DNA of 64,000 nt from Bacillus changyiensis (GTDB lineage: Bacteria; Bacillota; Bacilli; Bacillales; Bacillaceae). Within the stretch, counting starts at the first letter, position 1; each line of letters opens with the position of its first letter. The translations under genes and the position numbers were made by a program. The stretch is from assembly GCF_027706145.1 (NCBI RefSeq), contig NZ_JAQFWW010000005.1:62001-126000 (forward strand). The letters are read 5' to 3'. Below, piece after piece: positions 1 to 8,999 of this stretch. The notes below the pieces were generated by a model that was not told the origin of the DNA, searched no databases, and saw nothing but the letters and a program-made list of their open reading frames with translations.

Positions 1-161
1 TTTTTGACAACAATAAGCGGAATTTCTTCCACTTTTTCAAATGTAGTAAACCGATAATGGCATGATTCACATTCTCGTCTTCTGCGAATCGACCTGCTTT
101 CGTCAACCGGACGGGAATCCAAAACCCTTGATCCGTTATGCTGACATGCTGGACACCTCAT
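1..161 (-). CDS. nrdR: NrdR transcriptional repressor, N-terminal part (gene runs off the left edge)
   Basis: Reading the minus strand from the ATG at 159-161 gives 53 residues that match the start of NrdR, the ATP/dATP-sensing repressor of ribonucleotide reductase genes. The zinc ribbon is visible as Cys3-x2-Cys6 and Cys31-x2-Cys34, with the arginine-rich segment SIRRRREC between them. It is followed by the conserved [11 protein letters not shown] stretch that leads into the ATP-cone domain, which lies outside the window. A Shine-Dalgarno AGGGAG lies about 8 bases upstream. The gene follows speD on the same strand but is separated from it by a terminator. Confidence 0.95.
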   Translation of the reverse strand, partial: MRCPACQHNGSRVLDSRPVDESRSIRRRRECESCHYRFTTFEKVEEIPLIVVK

Positions 162-350
162 GTTTTCAGCTCCCTATTCAATTGTTTGTTAGGTATAGCA
201 ATGTCATGTTCTGATGGATCCGAGTGTCAAGTCAAACTGGTCTATAGGGTTGTGATCACCCATTTTTACGGAAAACATTCTCAGCCCATGTACACTTCTC
301 TCTCTATTCTATTAGAAACTCTCTATATTTCCAAGGAAAAACAGATAAAC

Positions 351-385
351 AAAAAGGAGCGGACTTTTTAATCCGGCTCCTCTTT
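351..385 (-). terminator. Rho-independent terminator after speD
   Basis: On the minus strand an AGGAGC-CGGA arm pairs with TCC-GCTCCT (one bulged G) and is followed by TTTTT. It lies directly after the speD stop codon and insulates nrdR. Confidence 0.8.
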
Positions 386-390
386 TGACA

Positions 391-771
391 TTAAAGCGCC
401 TGTGCTTTTGCCTGTTTTAGCTGAACAGGTCCCATGCCTCTCGGTATTTCAATGTTTTCTCTTGTTTCTGCTTTCAACTCATCTGCAATATGATCCGCAG
501 CTACATTCGGATCTAAGTCTCCGCAAGTATAAACATCAATGCTGGCATATCCGTGTTCAGGAAAACTGTGGATGGTTAGATGTGACTCGGAGATAATGAC
601 CACACCGCTCACACCTTGTGGTGCAAATTTATGAAACGCAACCTCTCTTACCTCAGCACCTGACTTCAGTGCCGCATTTACAAACGTTTTTTCAATAAAA
701 TCCATGTCATTCAGCTTATCAAAATCGCATCCCCATAGTTCGGAGATAACGTGACGCCCCATTGTTTCCAT
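391..771 (-). CDS. speD: S-adenosylmethionine decarboxylase proenzyme (prokaryotic class 1B)
   Basis: SpeD decarboxylates S-adenosylmethionine to supply aminopropyl groups for spermidine synthesis. The protein is a pyruvoyl enzyme that cleaves itself; the processing site ES-HLTIH places the pyruvoyl serine at residue 63, and the [15 protein letters not shown] segment carries the conserved catalytic cysteine. The ORF could start at 792, but I chose the ATG at 771 (METMGRHV, 126 residues) because AAGGGGGG lies 9 bases upstream and the length then equals the family norm. A long, structured leader and its own sigma-A promoter lie upstream (772-945), so it need not depend on gapB for expression. 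Confidence 0.97.
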   Translation of the reverse strand: METMGRHVISELWGCDFDKLNDMDFIEKTFVNAALKSGAEVREVAFHKFAPQGVSGVVIISESHLTIHSFPEHGYASIDVYTCGDLDPNVAADHIADELKAETRENIEIPRGMGPVQLKQAKAQAL

Positions 772-910
772 AGCATGGACCCCCCTTAACAAGAATTAAA
801 AAGTGAATTTCTAAGCAACTGAACCGGTCATTTACCACGGGGGAAAGTTAGTCCGGAGAGGTCCTAACCCTTTAAGTAATGCCGAAGCGCTCACGAACTA
901 GAAGTTCACG
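772..910 (-). promoter_or_regulatory. Structured 5' leader of speD
   Basis: About 140 bases separate the predicted start of transcription (near 910) from the speD ATG. On the minus strand the leader opens with an 8-bp hairpin CGTGAACT-TCT-AGTTCGTG (two G-U pairs). A second element follows in which GTTAG pairs with CTAAC, and then a CCCCC run. The Shine-Dalgarno site lies at its 3' end. The length and folding suggest post-transcriptional control, possibly by polyamine or SAM. I do not recognise it as a named riboswitch class. Confidence 0.5.
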
Positions 911-916
911 AAAAAT

Positions 917-945
917 AGTATACTTTGTTTGATTCTTTTTTGCAA
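917..945 (-). promoter_or_regulatory. Sigma-A promoter of speD
   Basis: On the minus strand TTGCAA (940-945) is followed after exactly 17 bases by TATACT (917-922). Both hexamers are close to consensus, and transcription would begin near 910. Confidence 0.75.
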
Positions 946-1006
946 GGCGGTTTTGTTTAAATGTTGAATAAGGGGTTTTTATTTTATCTCCGTCCATGCT
1001 TTTATT

Positions 1007-2029
1007 TTATACAGCAGACAGATGTTTCATTCTTAAAGCAACATATTTGATTAAATCAACAACCCGACAAGAATATCCCCATTCGTTATCATACCATGCA
1101 AGCACTTTCATTTTTCTATTATCCAGTACCATTGTTGAAAGACTATCGATAACGGCTGAATAAGAATTTGTATTAAAATCAGATGACACAAGCGGTTCAT
1201 CGCAAACATCAATTATTCCTGCCATTGAACCTGCGGATGCCATTCGAAATACTTCGTTAATATTTTCAACTGTTACATCACTTTTTAAATCTGCCACAAG
1301 ATCAACAAGTGAAACATTAGAGACAGGAACCCTTAAAGCCAAACCATGCATTTTCCCTTTTAAATGCGGCATGACAAGTGACAAAGCTTTCGCTGCTCCT
1401 GTAGTGGTCGGAATAATGGACGAACCGCAAGCGCGGGCTCTTCTGAGATCCTTGTGTGGGTTGTCAATATTGTTTTGGTCGTTAGTAAAAGCGTGAACAG
1501 TTGTCACAAGACCGTTTTCAATCCCAAATGCATCATCAAGTACTTTGGCGACAGGTGCAAGACAATTTGTTGTGCAAGAAGCATTGGAAATAATCGTGTG
1601 CCGCTCGGCATCAAACTCACGCTCATTAACACCCATTACGATCGTAATGTCCTCATTCTTTCCAGGGGCAGTTAAGATGACTTTTTTTGCCCCTGCTTCA
1701 ATATGGGCCGCCGCTTTTTCTTTTGTATTGAATTTTCCGGTCGCTTCCACAACAATATCGATTCCATGTTCAGACCAAGGCAGTAAGAGTGGGTTACGCT
1801 GATTGGTCAAGATCACTTTCTTACCGTTAATGAGAAGGTAATCTTCCCCTGTTTTTATATCAAGCTCAAAACGACCATGATTTGTGTCATACTTTATTAA
1901 GTGAGCGAGTGTTTCCGCTGGATAGCTCGCATTAATGACTGCAATGTCAATTTTTTCATCAAGTAATGCTTTTCTAAAGACCATTCTGCCAATCCGGCCA
2001 AATCCGTTGATTGCAACTTTTACTTTCAT
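1007..2029 (-). CDS. gapB: Glyceraldehyde-3-phosphate dehydrogenase, gluconeogenic NADP-type (GapB)
   Basis: GapB reduces 1,3-bisphosphoglycerate to glyceraldehyde-3-phosphate during gluconeogenesis. The Rossmann motif NGFGRIGR is at residues 8-15, the catalytic Cys152 lies in SNASCTTNC, and the partner histidine is in TTVHAFTND near 179. The absence of a NAD-specific acidic residue around INAS (32-35) and the overall similarity to B. subtilis GapB (340 residues, same length) favour GapB over the glycolytic GapA. The ATG at 2029 is preferred over the TTG one codon upstream. A CcpN-like operator overlaps the likely -10 element. Confidence 0.96.
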   Translation of the reverse strand: MKVKVAINGFGRIGRMVFRKALLDEKIDIAVINASYPAETLAHLIKYDTNHGRFELDIKTGEDYLLINGKKVILTNQRNPLLLPWSEHGIDIVVEATGKFNTKEKAAAHIEAGAKKVILTAPGKNEDITIVMGVNEREFDAERHTIISNASCTTNCLAPVAKVLDDAFGIENGLVTTVHAFTNDQNNIDNPHKDLRRARACGSSIIPTTTGAAKALSLVMPHLKGKMHGLALRVPVSNVSLVDLVADLKSDVTVENINEVFRMASAGSMAGIIDVCDEPLVSSDFNTNSYSAVIDSLSTMVLDNRKMKVLAWYDNEWGYSCRVVDLIKYVALRMKHLSAV

Positions 2030-2084
2030 CAACCAAACACCCCTTATATTTTATGTCATTCCATATCATGTTTTATTCAAAATA

Positions 2085-2095
2085 AGTATAACACA
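2085..2095 (-). promoter_or_regulatory. CcpN-type operator overlapping the gapB -10 element
   Basis: The minus-strand sequence TGTGTTATACT fits every position of the CcpN consensus TRTGHYATAYW as I recall it, and its last six bases are a good -10 (TATACT, 2085-2090). No good -35 is seen 17 bases upstream. A second site with 9 of 11 matches reads on the plus strand (TATGTCATTCC, about 2052-2062). CcpN represses gapB under glycolytic conditions in B. subtilis; the same control here is inferred. Confidence 0.5.
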
Positions 2096-2143
2096 TTATC
2101 ATTAATTATATATACCAATTATTTCTTCTACAGCTCATTTTAC

Positions 2144-2175
2144 TAAAAAAAGCGAGTGCATATTCCGCACTCACT
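2144..2175 (-). terminator. Rho-independent terminator after coaE
   Basis: AGTGAGTGC pairs with GCACTCGCT across a 7-base loop and is followed by seven T on the minus strand. The left arm overlaps the coaE stop codon. It ends the polA-mutM-ytaF-coaE unit. Confidence 0.88.
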
Positions 2176-2767
2176 TTTTGCATTGATCAAACAGTTCTTC
2201 AAATTGTTGTTTTGTATTTTCTAAGCTACCGCTGTTATCAATAACCACATCAGCTTTCTGCTTTTTTTCATCAAGTGACAGCTGAGCATTTATTCGATTT
2301 TTCGCCTCTTCTTCTGTTAGCTGGTTTCTTTTCATCAGCCGTTCTAATTGAAGATGTTTGGGAACCCAAACAACAAGCACTTTGTCTGTCAAAGATTCAA
2401 GCCGACTCTCATATAAAAGTGGTATATCAAGAACGACAATTTGTTCATTAGCTTGAATTGCTTGGTCCCGTTGTTTGATCATCGCTTTTCTCACTTCTGG
2501 ATGAACGATCTCATTTAACTGTTTTCGTTTATCTTCGTTTGTAAACACAAGTGTACCAAGTTTCTTCCGATCGATATCACCGTTATCAAGCAGGATCTTT
2601 TCCCCGAATACCTCGACCATTTTTTGATAGGCTGCTTTTCCTTTCTCAACAACTTCTTTCGCAATGAAGTCAGCATCAACAACTGTAATTCCTCGTTTTT
2701 GAAACATTTGTGCGACAGTACTTTTCCCGCTGGCAATTCCACCGGTCAAACCGATCACCAATGTCAC
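2171..2767 (-). CDS. coaE: Dephospho-CoA kinase
   Basis: CoaE catalyses the last step of coenzyme A synthesis, ATP-dependent phosphorylation of the 3'-hydroxyl of dephospho-CoA. The P-loop GGIASGKST is at residues 9-17, followed by [10 protein letters not shown], the typical substrate-binding DAD segment. DIPLLYES near 117 and the lid region rich in Arg and Gln ([13 protein letters not shown]) are also present. At 198 residues it has the family length. It sits last in the run polA-mutM-ytaF-coaE, 16 bases after ytaF, the same arrangement as in B. subtilis. Confidence 0.96.
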   Translation of the reverse strand: MTLVIGLTGGIASGKSTVAQMFQKRGITVVDADFIAKEVVEKGKAAYQKMVEVFGEKILLDNGDIDRKKLGTLVFTNEDKRKQLNEIVHPEVRKAMIKQRDQAIQANEQIVVLDIPLLYESRLESLTDKVLVVWVPKHLQLERLMKRNQLTEEEAKNRINAQLSLDEKKQKADVVIDNSGSLENTKQQFEELFDQCKK

Positions 2768-2783
2768 AAACTCACATCCTTTC

Positions 2784-3416
2784 TTACAGTTTCCAAATTC
2801 CGATCATAATAAGTAATATCCCTGGAAGAAAGGTCAGTTTATTCATCCAGTTCCACCTTGATAAAAAACGCCCCGCATGAATGCCCATGAATACAAACAA
2901 AGAGCTCATTATGGCTACTGTCAGACTCATTGGAACAGGTGCAAAACCTAAAGCGGCCGCTCCAATTCCCGCACCAAACGCGTCGATTGAAAGGGCAAAA
3001 CCGAGCAGGACTGCTTCTATTCCGTTGATCATTCCAGATTTATCAATATCTGCACTCATTGGTGTTCTTAAAATTTGAATAACGATTCCAAGTGATTTAA
3101 GTTCAAGGTTAATCAGTGTTTTTTCTGAGATTGAAATATCCTGCTCTTTTTCCGGTCTGAAAAACTGGTACAAAACCCAGACGCCAATTCCCATTAAAAT
3201 AACCGCTCCAAGCCTTTCAGTAACAATGACAGGGAACATTTTAGAAAGAAATGATCCGATCATCATGGCCAGTACCATTACGGTTCCTGAGCAACAAGCG
3301 ATAATTAAAATCGCTTTAAAAGGGAGTTTCAGCTTGCGTAATCCGTAAGTAAAACCGACTGAAAAACTGTCCAGGCTGACAGCGAATGCCAGCAGTAAGA
3401 AAGATGCAAACATCAT
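2784..3416 (-). CDS. ytaF: Sporulation membrane protein YtaF (MntP-like fold)
   Basis: A 210-residue membrane protein with about six hydrophobic segments and two related halves. Each half contains an internal motif of the form A-x-SxD ([10 protein letters not shown] near residue 15 and [10 protein letters not shown] near 145), which is the signature of the MntP/YtaF family of putative divalent-cation exporters. The B. subtilis homologue is a sporulation gene. It lies between mutM and coaE on the same strand. The transported ion cannot be told from sequence. Confidence 0.88.
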   Translation of the reverse strand: MMFASFLLLAFAVSLDSFSVGFTYGLRKLKLPFKAILIIACCSGTVMVLAMMIGSFLSKMFPVIVTERLGAVILMGIGVWVLYQFFRPEKEQDISISEKTLINLELKSLGIVIQILRTPMSADIDKSGMINGIEAVLLGFALSIDAFGAGIGAAALGFAPVPMSLTVAIMSSLFVFMGIHAGRFLSRWNWMNKLTFLPGILLIMIGIWKL

Positions 3417-3551
3417 ATCCGGTTCTTCCTTTCTGTTGATAGCCTAGGAAACAGCTTTTATAGGCTTCTTATATATATGAGAAAAGAAAACCATCTGTGT
3501 ATTGTTTCATCAAAAAGAAACAACACACGAACCGGATTGATGATTTTTACA

Positions 3552-4379
3552 TTATTTTTTTTGACACTTGATACAAAAATGGGTGCCTCGTCCTCCAACA
3601 ACCGTTTTTCGAATGACTGTTCCACATTTTTTGCAAGGTTCGTCTTTCCTGCCATAAACAAAAAGACGGAGTTGAAACATGCCGATTTCCCCTTGTGAAT
3701 TAAGGTAAGACCTGACTGTACTTCCCCCTGCTTCAACGGCTTCTTTTAATGTCTGGATGATTTGTTCATGGAGACACTCTGTCTGCTTATATGTTAATTG
3801 ATTTGCATTTGTTTCTGGATGAATCCCTGCTCTAAACAGCGCCTCATCGACATAAATATTTCCTAATCCGACAACTGTGCGCTGGTCAAGCAGTGCAGTT
3901 TTAACTGAACGGTTTGTTTTGCTGAGACGCTCTCTTAAATATCGAATCGTAAACTCGTCACTAAAAGGTTCCGGGCCAAGCTGGCACAGAGGTAACTCTG
4001 TCCTCTCTTCACCAGGTTTAAATAAATGCATCGTGCCAAATTTTCTAACATCCCGGTAGCGAAGCTCCGTTCCGTCTGTAAATTTGAAAATCACATGCAC
4101 ATGTTTATCAAGTGGTTCATCTTGTTGATGAAGTCCATATTTTCCTTCCATTCGTAAATGGGAGACCATCACACAATGACCGAAATGAAACAATAAAAAT
4201 TTCCCCCTTCTATCAATTGACTCAATGGTTTCTCCGACAAGGAGCCTTGCAAACTCTTCAGGATCTGCCGGACGTTTAATGATGTTTGCCCACTTGATTT
4301 CGATCGTTGCAATGGTTTTTCCTTTGACAAGCCCGGTAAGAGTGCGCCGGACAGTTTCAACTTCTGGCAGTTCCGGCAC
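3552..4379 (-). CDS. mutM: Formamidopyrimidine-DNA glycosylase (Fpg/MutM)
   Basis: MutM removes 8-oxoguanine and formamidopyrimidines and nicks the abasic site. The N-terminus is MPELPEVETVRR, with Pro2 as the catalytic nucleophile and Glu3 as the acid. Lys60 lies in the conserved beta-hairpin RRGKFLLF. A helix-two-turn-helix segment (GLGNIYVDEALF) and a C-terminal zinc finger C-x2-C-x16-C-x2-C (residues about 249-272) are intact. The gene follows polA by 18 bases, so repair glycosylase and gap-filling polymerase are co-transcribed. Confidence 0.97.
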   Translation of the reverse strand: MPELPEVETVRRTLTGLVKGKTIATIEIKWANIIKRPADPEEFARLLVGETIESIDRRGKFLLFHFGHCVMVSHLRMEGKYGLHQQDEPLDKHVHVIFKFTDGTELRYRDVRKFGTMHLFKPGEERTELPLCQLGPEPFSDEFTIRYLRERLSKTNRSVKTALLDQRTVVGLGNIYVDEALFRAGIHPETNANQLTYKQTECLHEQIIQTLKEAVEAGGSTVRSYLNSQGEIGMFQLRLFVYGRKDEPCKKCGTVIRKTVVGGRGTHFCIKCQKK

Positions 4380-4397
4380 AAGATCACTTCCTTTTCA

Positions 4398-7037
4398 TTA
4401 TTTCGCATCATACCAAGAAGATCCTGATGCACAATCGACTTTAAGTGGAACATCGAGTTGTAGTGCATTCTCCATCACTTCAGGCACAAGCTTTTCTAGC
4501 ACTTTGATCTCTTCTTCAGGCGCTTCAAAAATTAATTCATCATGCACCTGCAACAATAATTTAGCTTGAAGTTTTTTTTCTTTCAGCTTGTCCGCCATTT
4601 CAATCATGGCTTTTTTAATAATATCTGCAGCACTTCCTTGTATCGGTGTGTTCATCGCTGTCCGCTCGGCAAAACTGCGCAGGTTAAAGTTTCTGCTAGT
4701 AAGCTCCGGAATGTATCTTCTTCTGCTCAATAGTGTTGTCACATAACCCTTTTGTTTCGCAGCTTGAACAGTTTCTTCCATATATTCTTTCACACCCGGA
4801 AAACTGTCAAAATAACGTTCAATAAATGCAGCTGCTTCTTTTCTTGTAATTCCCAGGTTTTGCGATAGTCCGTAATCACTAATCCCGTAAACAATTCCGA
4901 AATTGACGGCTTTCGCCTGTCTTCTCATCGCCCCTGTCACTTCTGATTCAGAAACATGAAATACATCCATCGCTGTTTTTGTATGAACATCCATATCATT
5001 TGTAAATGCTTCAATTAAGTTTTTGTCCTTCGAAATATGTGCCAACACTCTTAACTCGATCTGGGAGTAATCTGCTGCAAACATCAGCCAGCCTTTTTGT
5101 GAAGGAACAAATGCTTGGCGAATTTTCCGTCCTTCCTCAAGACGAATCGGGATATTTTGCAAGTTAGGGTCAGTTGAGCTAAGCCTTCCTGTCTGCGTTA
5201 ATGCTTGATTAAAACGAGTATGCACCTTACAAGTATCTTTACGAATCACTTTTAAAAGCCCTTCAACATATGTCGACTGTAGCTTACCAATCTGTCTGTA
5301 GTGAAGAATATCTTCGATGATGATATGCTTGTCACGAAGCTTTTCTAAAACATCTGCTGATGTAGAAAATCCTGTTTTTGTTTTTTTGATAGCCGGAAGC
5401 CCAAGTTTTTCAAACAAGATCACACCAAGCTGTTTAGGTGAATTAATATTAAAGGTTTCTCCAGCTGATTCATGAATTCTTTTTTCATACTCTTTCAGTT
5501 TACCTGTCAATTCCTCACCCATGTTTTTGAGTCTATCAACATCAACTTGAACACCGATCGATTCCATTTCGCCAAGAATGTGGGCAAGCGGCATTTCAAG
5601 CTTTTCAAACAGTGCCAACTGCTTGTTTTTTTCCAGTTCTTCTAACAGTTTTTCATGGAGCATTGAAATGGCTTGTCCTTTCCTAGCTAAATGAACAGCA
5701 AGTTCGTTTTCACTAGGAACCGCTTGTTTGGCCCCTTTTCCGTAGACCACTTCATCTGAGGAAACAATCTTCAATTGATGTTCCCCTGCAACACTTGCGA
5801 CATCATCAAATGAATGGCCTGGATTGATAATGTATGCAGCAAGGAGTGCGTCAAATTCAGCCCCTCTCAGTTCAATTCCTTGCCAACGCAAGGCGACAAC
5901 AGCGCGTTTAGCATCAAACACCCATTTCTTTTTCGTTTCATCCTCAACCCATTTTTTAAAATCGTCAGAGTTGAGGGCGATGTCCTTAGGGACAAAAAAA
6001 GCACCATTTCGATTAACAATGGAAAAACCAAGAATCTCTGCTTCATGATAGTTATCTCCGAGCTGTTCAACTACAAATGAAGCAGGTGAAGCAAATAAAT
6101 CATTCGTGATGCTGGTCACCATGTTTACATCGATCTCTTCAAACTGTTCTTCCCTTGATTGTTCCGGGTCTTCACCGAGCCGCTCAAGTAAAGAGTTAAA
6201 ACCAAGATCTTTGTATAATTTCAAAACAGCTTCCCTATCAAAACCTTCATATTCAAGACCGTTCAAATGAATATCGAGTGGGGCTTCTGTCATAATCGTT
6301 GCAAGCTGTTTACTCATTAAAGCCTGCTCTTTAAATTCAGCCAGCTTTTCTTTTAGTTTTTTTCCGCTTACCTCATCGATGGATGATAGAAGTTCCTCAA
6401 CCGTATGAAATTGCTTTAATAACTTGATCGCTGTTTTTTCCCCAACACCTGGTACACCTGGAATATTGTCTGATGTGTCTCCCATTAAACCTTTCATATC
6501 AATAATTTGCTCAGGGGTTAGCCCATATTTTTCCTGAACATGATCAGGTGTATAATATTCAACATCTGTGATCCCTTTTTTCGTAATGGCTACGGTAGTC
6601 TCTTTTGTTGCAAGTTGTGTTAAATCCTTATCACCTGAGAAAATCTTAACTTCAAAACCGTCTTCTTCAGCTGATTTCGCTAGTGTCCCAATAATATCAT
6701 CAGCCTCATAATGTTCCAGTTCATATCTGGCGATGCGGTAGGCATCTAAGAGCTCTTGAATAAACGGCATTTGTTCTGAAAGTTCAGGGGGTGTCTTCTG
6801 CCTGCCTCCTTTATATTCTTTAAATGTTTTATGCCTGAATGTCGTCTTTCCTGCATCAAAAGCAACTAGCATATGGGTCGGTTTTTCTTCTTCTAGCATT
6901 TTCATTAAGATCATCGTAAAGCCGTATACGGCATTTGTATGTATTCCTTTTTCATTGCTGAGAAGAGGCAGTGCGTAAAAGGCACGATAAGCCAAGCTAT
7001 TTCCGTCAACCAGCACCATTTTTTTTCTGTTCGTCAT
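4398..7037 (-). CDS. polA: DNA polymerase I
   Basis: At 879 residues this has the standard Bacillus PolA layout. The 5'-nuclease domain (1 to about 295) carries DGNSLAYRAF, LVAFDAGKTTFR and the GVPGVGEKTA helix-hairpin-helix. A 3'-5' exonuclease-like domain (about 305-470) lacks the acidic D-x-E exonuclease motif and is therefore predicted inactive, as in other Bacillus Pol I proteins. The polymerase domain carries motif A DYSQIELR, motif B (RRQAKAVNFGIVYG) and motif C QVHDELIFE. It works in Okazaki fragment processing and excision repair. It is first in the unit with mutM, ytaF and coaE. Confidence 0.98.
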   Translation of the reverse strand: MTNRKKMVLVDGNSLAYRAFYALPLLSNEKGIHTNAVYGFTMILMKMLEEEKPTHMLVAFDAGKTTFRHKTFKEYKGGRQKTPPELSEQMPFIQELLDAYRIARYELEHYEADDIIGTLAKSAEEDGFEVKIFSGDKDLTQLATKETTVAITKKGITDVEYYTPDHVQEKYGLTPEQIIDMKGLMGDTSDNIPGVPGVGEKTAIKLLKQFHTVEELLSSIDEVSGKKLKEKLAEFKEQALMSKQLATIMTEAPLDIHLNGLEYEGFDREAVLKLYKDLGFNSLLERLGEDPEQSREEQFEEIDVNMVTSITNDLFASPASFVVEQLGDNYHEAEILGFSIVNRNGAFFVPKDIALNSDDFKKWVEDETKKKWVFDAKRAVVALRWQGIELRGAEFDALLAAYIINPGHSFDDVASVAGEHQLKIVSSDEVVYGKGAKQAVPSENELAVHLARKGQAISMLHEKLLEELEKNKQLALFEKLEMPLAHILGEMESIGVQVDVDRLKNMGEELTGKLKEYEKRIHESAGETFNINSPKQLGVILFEKLGLPAIKKTKTGFSTSADVLEKLRDKHIIIEDILHYRQIGKLQSTYVEGLLKVIRKDTCKVHTRFNQALTQTGRLSSTDPNLQNIPIRLEEGRKIRQAFVPSQKGWLMFAADYSQIELRVLAHISKDKNLIEAFTNDMDVHTKTAMDVFHVSESEVTGAMRRQAKAVNFGIVYGISDYGLSQNLGITRKEAAAFIERYFDSFPGVKEYMEETVQAAKQKGYVTTLLSRRRYIPELTSRNFNLRSFAERTAMNTPIQGSAADIIKKAMIEMADKLKEKKLQAKLLLQVHDELIFEAPEEEIKVLEKLVPEVMENALQLDVPLKVDCASGSSWYDAK

Positions 7038-7140
7038 CTTGATCCTCCTAAAAAGCCCATATAAGAACTTCCATCGTCTTCATATTGATCTATTGTTTAT
7101 TTTAGCAAAGTTCATTTTGAAAGGAAAATTGTTGAGAAAA

Positions 7141-7172
7141 CAAAAAAAGGACGCAAGTACTCTCGCGCCCGT
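7141..7172 (-). terminator. Rho-independent terminator after phoP-phoR
   Basis: On the minus strand GGGCGCGAG pairs with CTTGCGTCC around the tetraloop AGTA (G-U pairs allowed), followed by seven T. It separates phoR from polA. Confidence 0.88.
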
Positions 7173-7265
7173 CCAATTGGCTCCTTGGATGAAGGGGTTC
7201 ACTGATATATTATCAATGAAGTTTTAATCGTGTATATGAAAGGTGTTAAGTCTTTGTAAAGATTG

Positions 7266-8999
7266 TTAACGTCCTCCACGTTTTAAGCGAACGGTAAAAA
7301 TAGTACCTTCTCCTTGCTCACTTTCAACATCGATTTCTCCATGGTGCGCTTCAACCAGGTGTTTGACGATCGCAAGACCAAGCCCAGTGCCTCCTGAATT
7401 TCTGCTTCTATCTTTATCAATCCTATAAAAGCGCTCAAAGATTCTTGAGATTTCTTCATGTTTGATACCAATGCCAGTGTCCTTCACTTTAACTTGCACC
7501 ACACTCTGTAAGACTTCAGCTGAAATGGTTACAGTCCCATTTTCTGTTGTGTATGTCAAGGCATTATTCACTAAATTTAAAAAGATTTGCTTTAATCTGT
7601 GAGGATCACCAGAAGCAAGCGCCGTTTCTTTCGGTTTGTTCAATTTCAGTATGATCTTTTTTTCCTCAGCTTTACTTTTCAATAGCATTTCAATTTCTTC
7701 AAGTATTTCACCGATATCACACTCTTGAATGTTTAAAGTAAAGGTTTGCTGCTCAATTTTGGAAAGATCTAAAAGATCTTGAATGAGGGTTTCAAGACGT
7801 CCGCTTTCTTTTAAAATAATCGAGAGAAATTGCTGCAGGGTTTCTCGTTCATTCATCGCACCATCTAACAGTGTTTCAGTAAATCCTTTGATCGATGTAA
7901 TCGGTGTTTTCAGTTCGTGGGAAACATTCGCAACAAAATCTTTTCTCATCTCTTCAAGCTGTTTTCTCTCTGTCATATCATGAAAAACAAGAACAATCCC
8001 TTTCCATTCATCATTAATACCGATAATCGGAACCCCATCAATTTCAAAATATCTTCTTTCAATCTTAATCGGCAGATGAAACATTTTGCGGACTTTTGTT
8101 TCGGTCATAAAAATTTCTTCAATGAGATCGATGATTTCTTCATGTTCCAACACTTCGTGATAAAAGTGGTAAAGAAGCTGGTCAGCTTCAACATAAAATT
8201 GTTTTTGATATGCTCGGTTCACCAAATGAATATAGCCTTTTCCGTCAATTAAAATCAGTCCAGAATCAATATTTTCAATCACAGTTTGCAGGCGATCCCG
8301 CTGCATTTCCTGTGCTCTTGTCATGTCTTGCAAATTTTGAGCAAGCATATTAATCGACTGGCTGAGCATTGTCTCATCTTCATTGTATGTCCTTGCTTTA
8401 TAATTTCCTTTTGCAAGTTCAATTGCAACTTGAGTTGCCGATTCAATCGGATTTGTATATTGAGAAGTGATTCTTGCACCAAGCCCAGCTATAATGAGAA
8501 AAGCCGTTCCAAGACTAACACCAAGAAGAATCCAAATCTTTTGATTGATATCATGTAATGGTTCAATCGGTGAACGTATCAACATGTAGCCCTGTAGTTT
8601 TCCACTATCTTTTAATGGCTGCACATACTGAAATATTGATTCGTCATCAGCTTTTATTTGAAAGCCTTCATCTTTATCGTTTTCTATTATTTTTTTGATT
8701 AAATGCCCTTCAGGATATTTTCCATCATGAAAAAGAACCTGACCTTTTGTATTGATAAGCGAGATATCACTATCCAGTTCACGGCTTGCTTTCTTTAATA
8801 ACGCAACTTGCTTTTGAGATGTAAGTTGATCAGTATCAACCAGTGAGGCAATCAGGTTCGTTTCTGCTTCAATATGATGGCTTAGTTTTGTGTTGTAATT
8901 CGTATGAAACAAATGAACAAGGAGAAAACCAAGTGATGCAAATACGAAAATCAAGAGCGTTAAAAGGGCCGCTAAAAGTCGCGTCCGAAATTTAATCAT
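7266..8999 (-). CDS. phoR: Phosphate-starvation sensor histidine kinase PhoR
   Basis: A 577-residue membrane kinase. A first helix spans about 9-31, an extracytoplasmic Cache-like region runs to about 150, and the second helix is about 152-172. HAMP (about 173-225), PAS (about 235-340) and a HisKA segment NVSHELKTP with the phospho-accepting His near 360 follow. The ATPase domain has the N box NLVNNALTYT, G1 DTGIGI and G2 GGTGLGLAIVK. It phosphorylates PhoP under phosphate limitation. Its start overlaps the end of phoP by 8 bases, which suggests translational coupling. The identity as PhoR rests on similarity and its position next to mdh and polA. Confidence 0.95.
   Translation of the reverse strand: MIKFRTRLLAALLTLLIFVFASLGFLLVHLFHTNYNTKLSHHIEAETNLIASLVDTDQLTSQKQVALLKKASRELDSDISLINTKGQVLFHDGKYPEGHLIKKIIENDKDEGFQIKADDESIFQYVQPLKDSGKLQGYMLIRSPIEPLHDINQKIWILLGVSLGTAFLIIAGLGARITSQYTNPIESATQVAIELAKGNYKARTYNEDETMLSQSINMLAQNLQDMTRAQEMQRDRLQTVIENIDSGLILIDGKGYIHLVNRAYQKQFYVEADQLLYHFYHEVLEHEEIIDLIEEIFMTETKVRKMFHLPIKIERRYFEIDGVPIIGINDEWKGIVLVFHDMTERKQLEEMRKDFVANVSHELKTPITSIKGFTETLLDGAMNERETLQQFLSIILKESGRLETLIQDLLDLSKIEQQTFTLNIQECDIGEILEEIEMLLKSKAEEKKIILKLNKPKETALASGDPHRLKQIFLNLVNNALTYTTENGTVTISAEVLQSVVQVKVKDTGIGIKHEEISRIFERFYRIDKDRSRNSGGTGLGLAIVKHLVEAHHGEIDVESEQGEGTIFTVRLKRGGR

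Noticed and set aside
138-371. Plus-strand frame of 77 codons over the nrdR start
   Set aside because: It overlaps the nrdR start and the speD terminator, has no ribosome site and resembles no protein.
7783-8558. Several plus-strand frames inside phoR
   Set aside because: They are antisense to a complete kinase gene and have no independent support.
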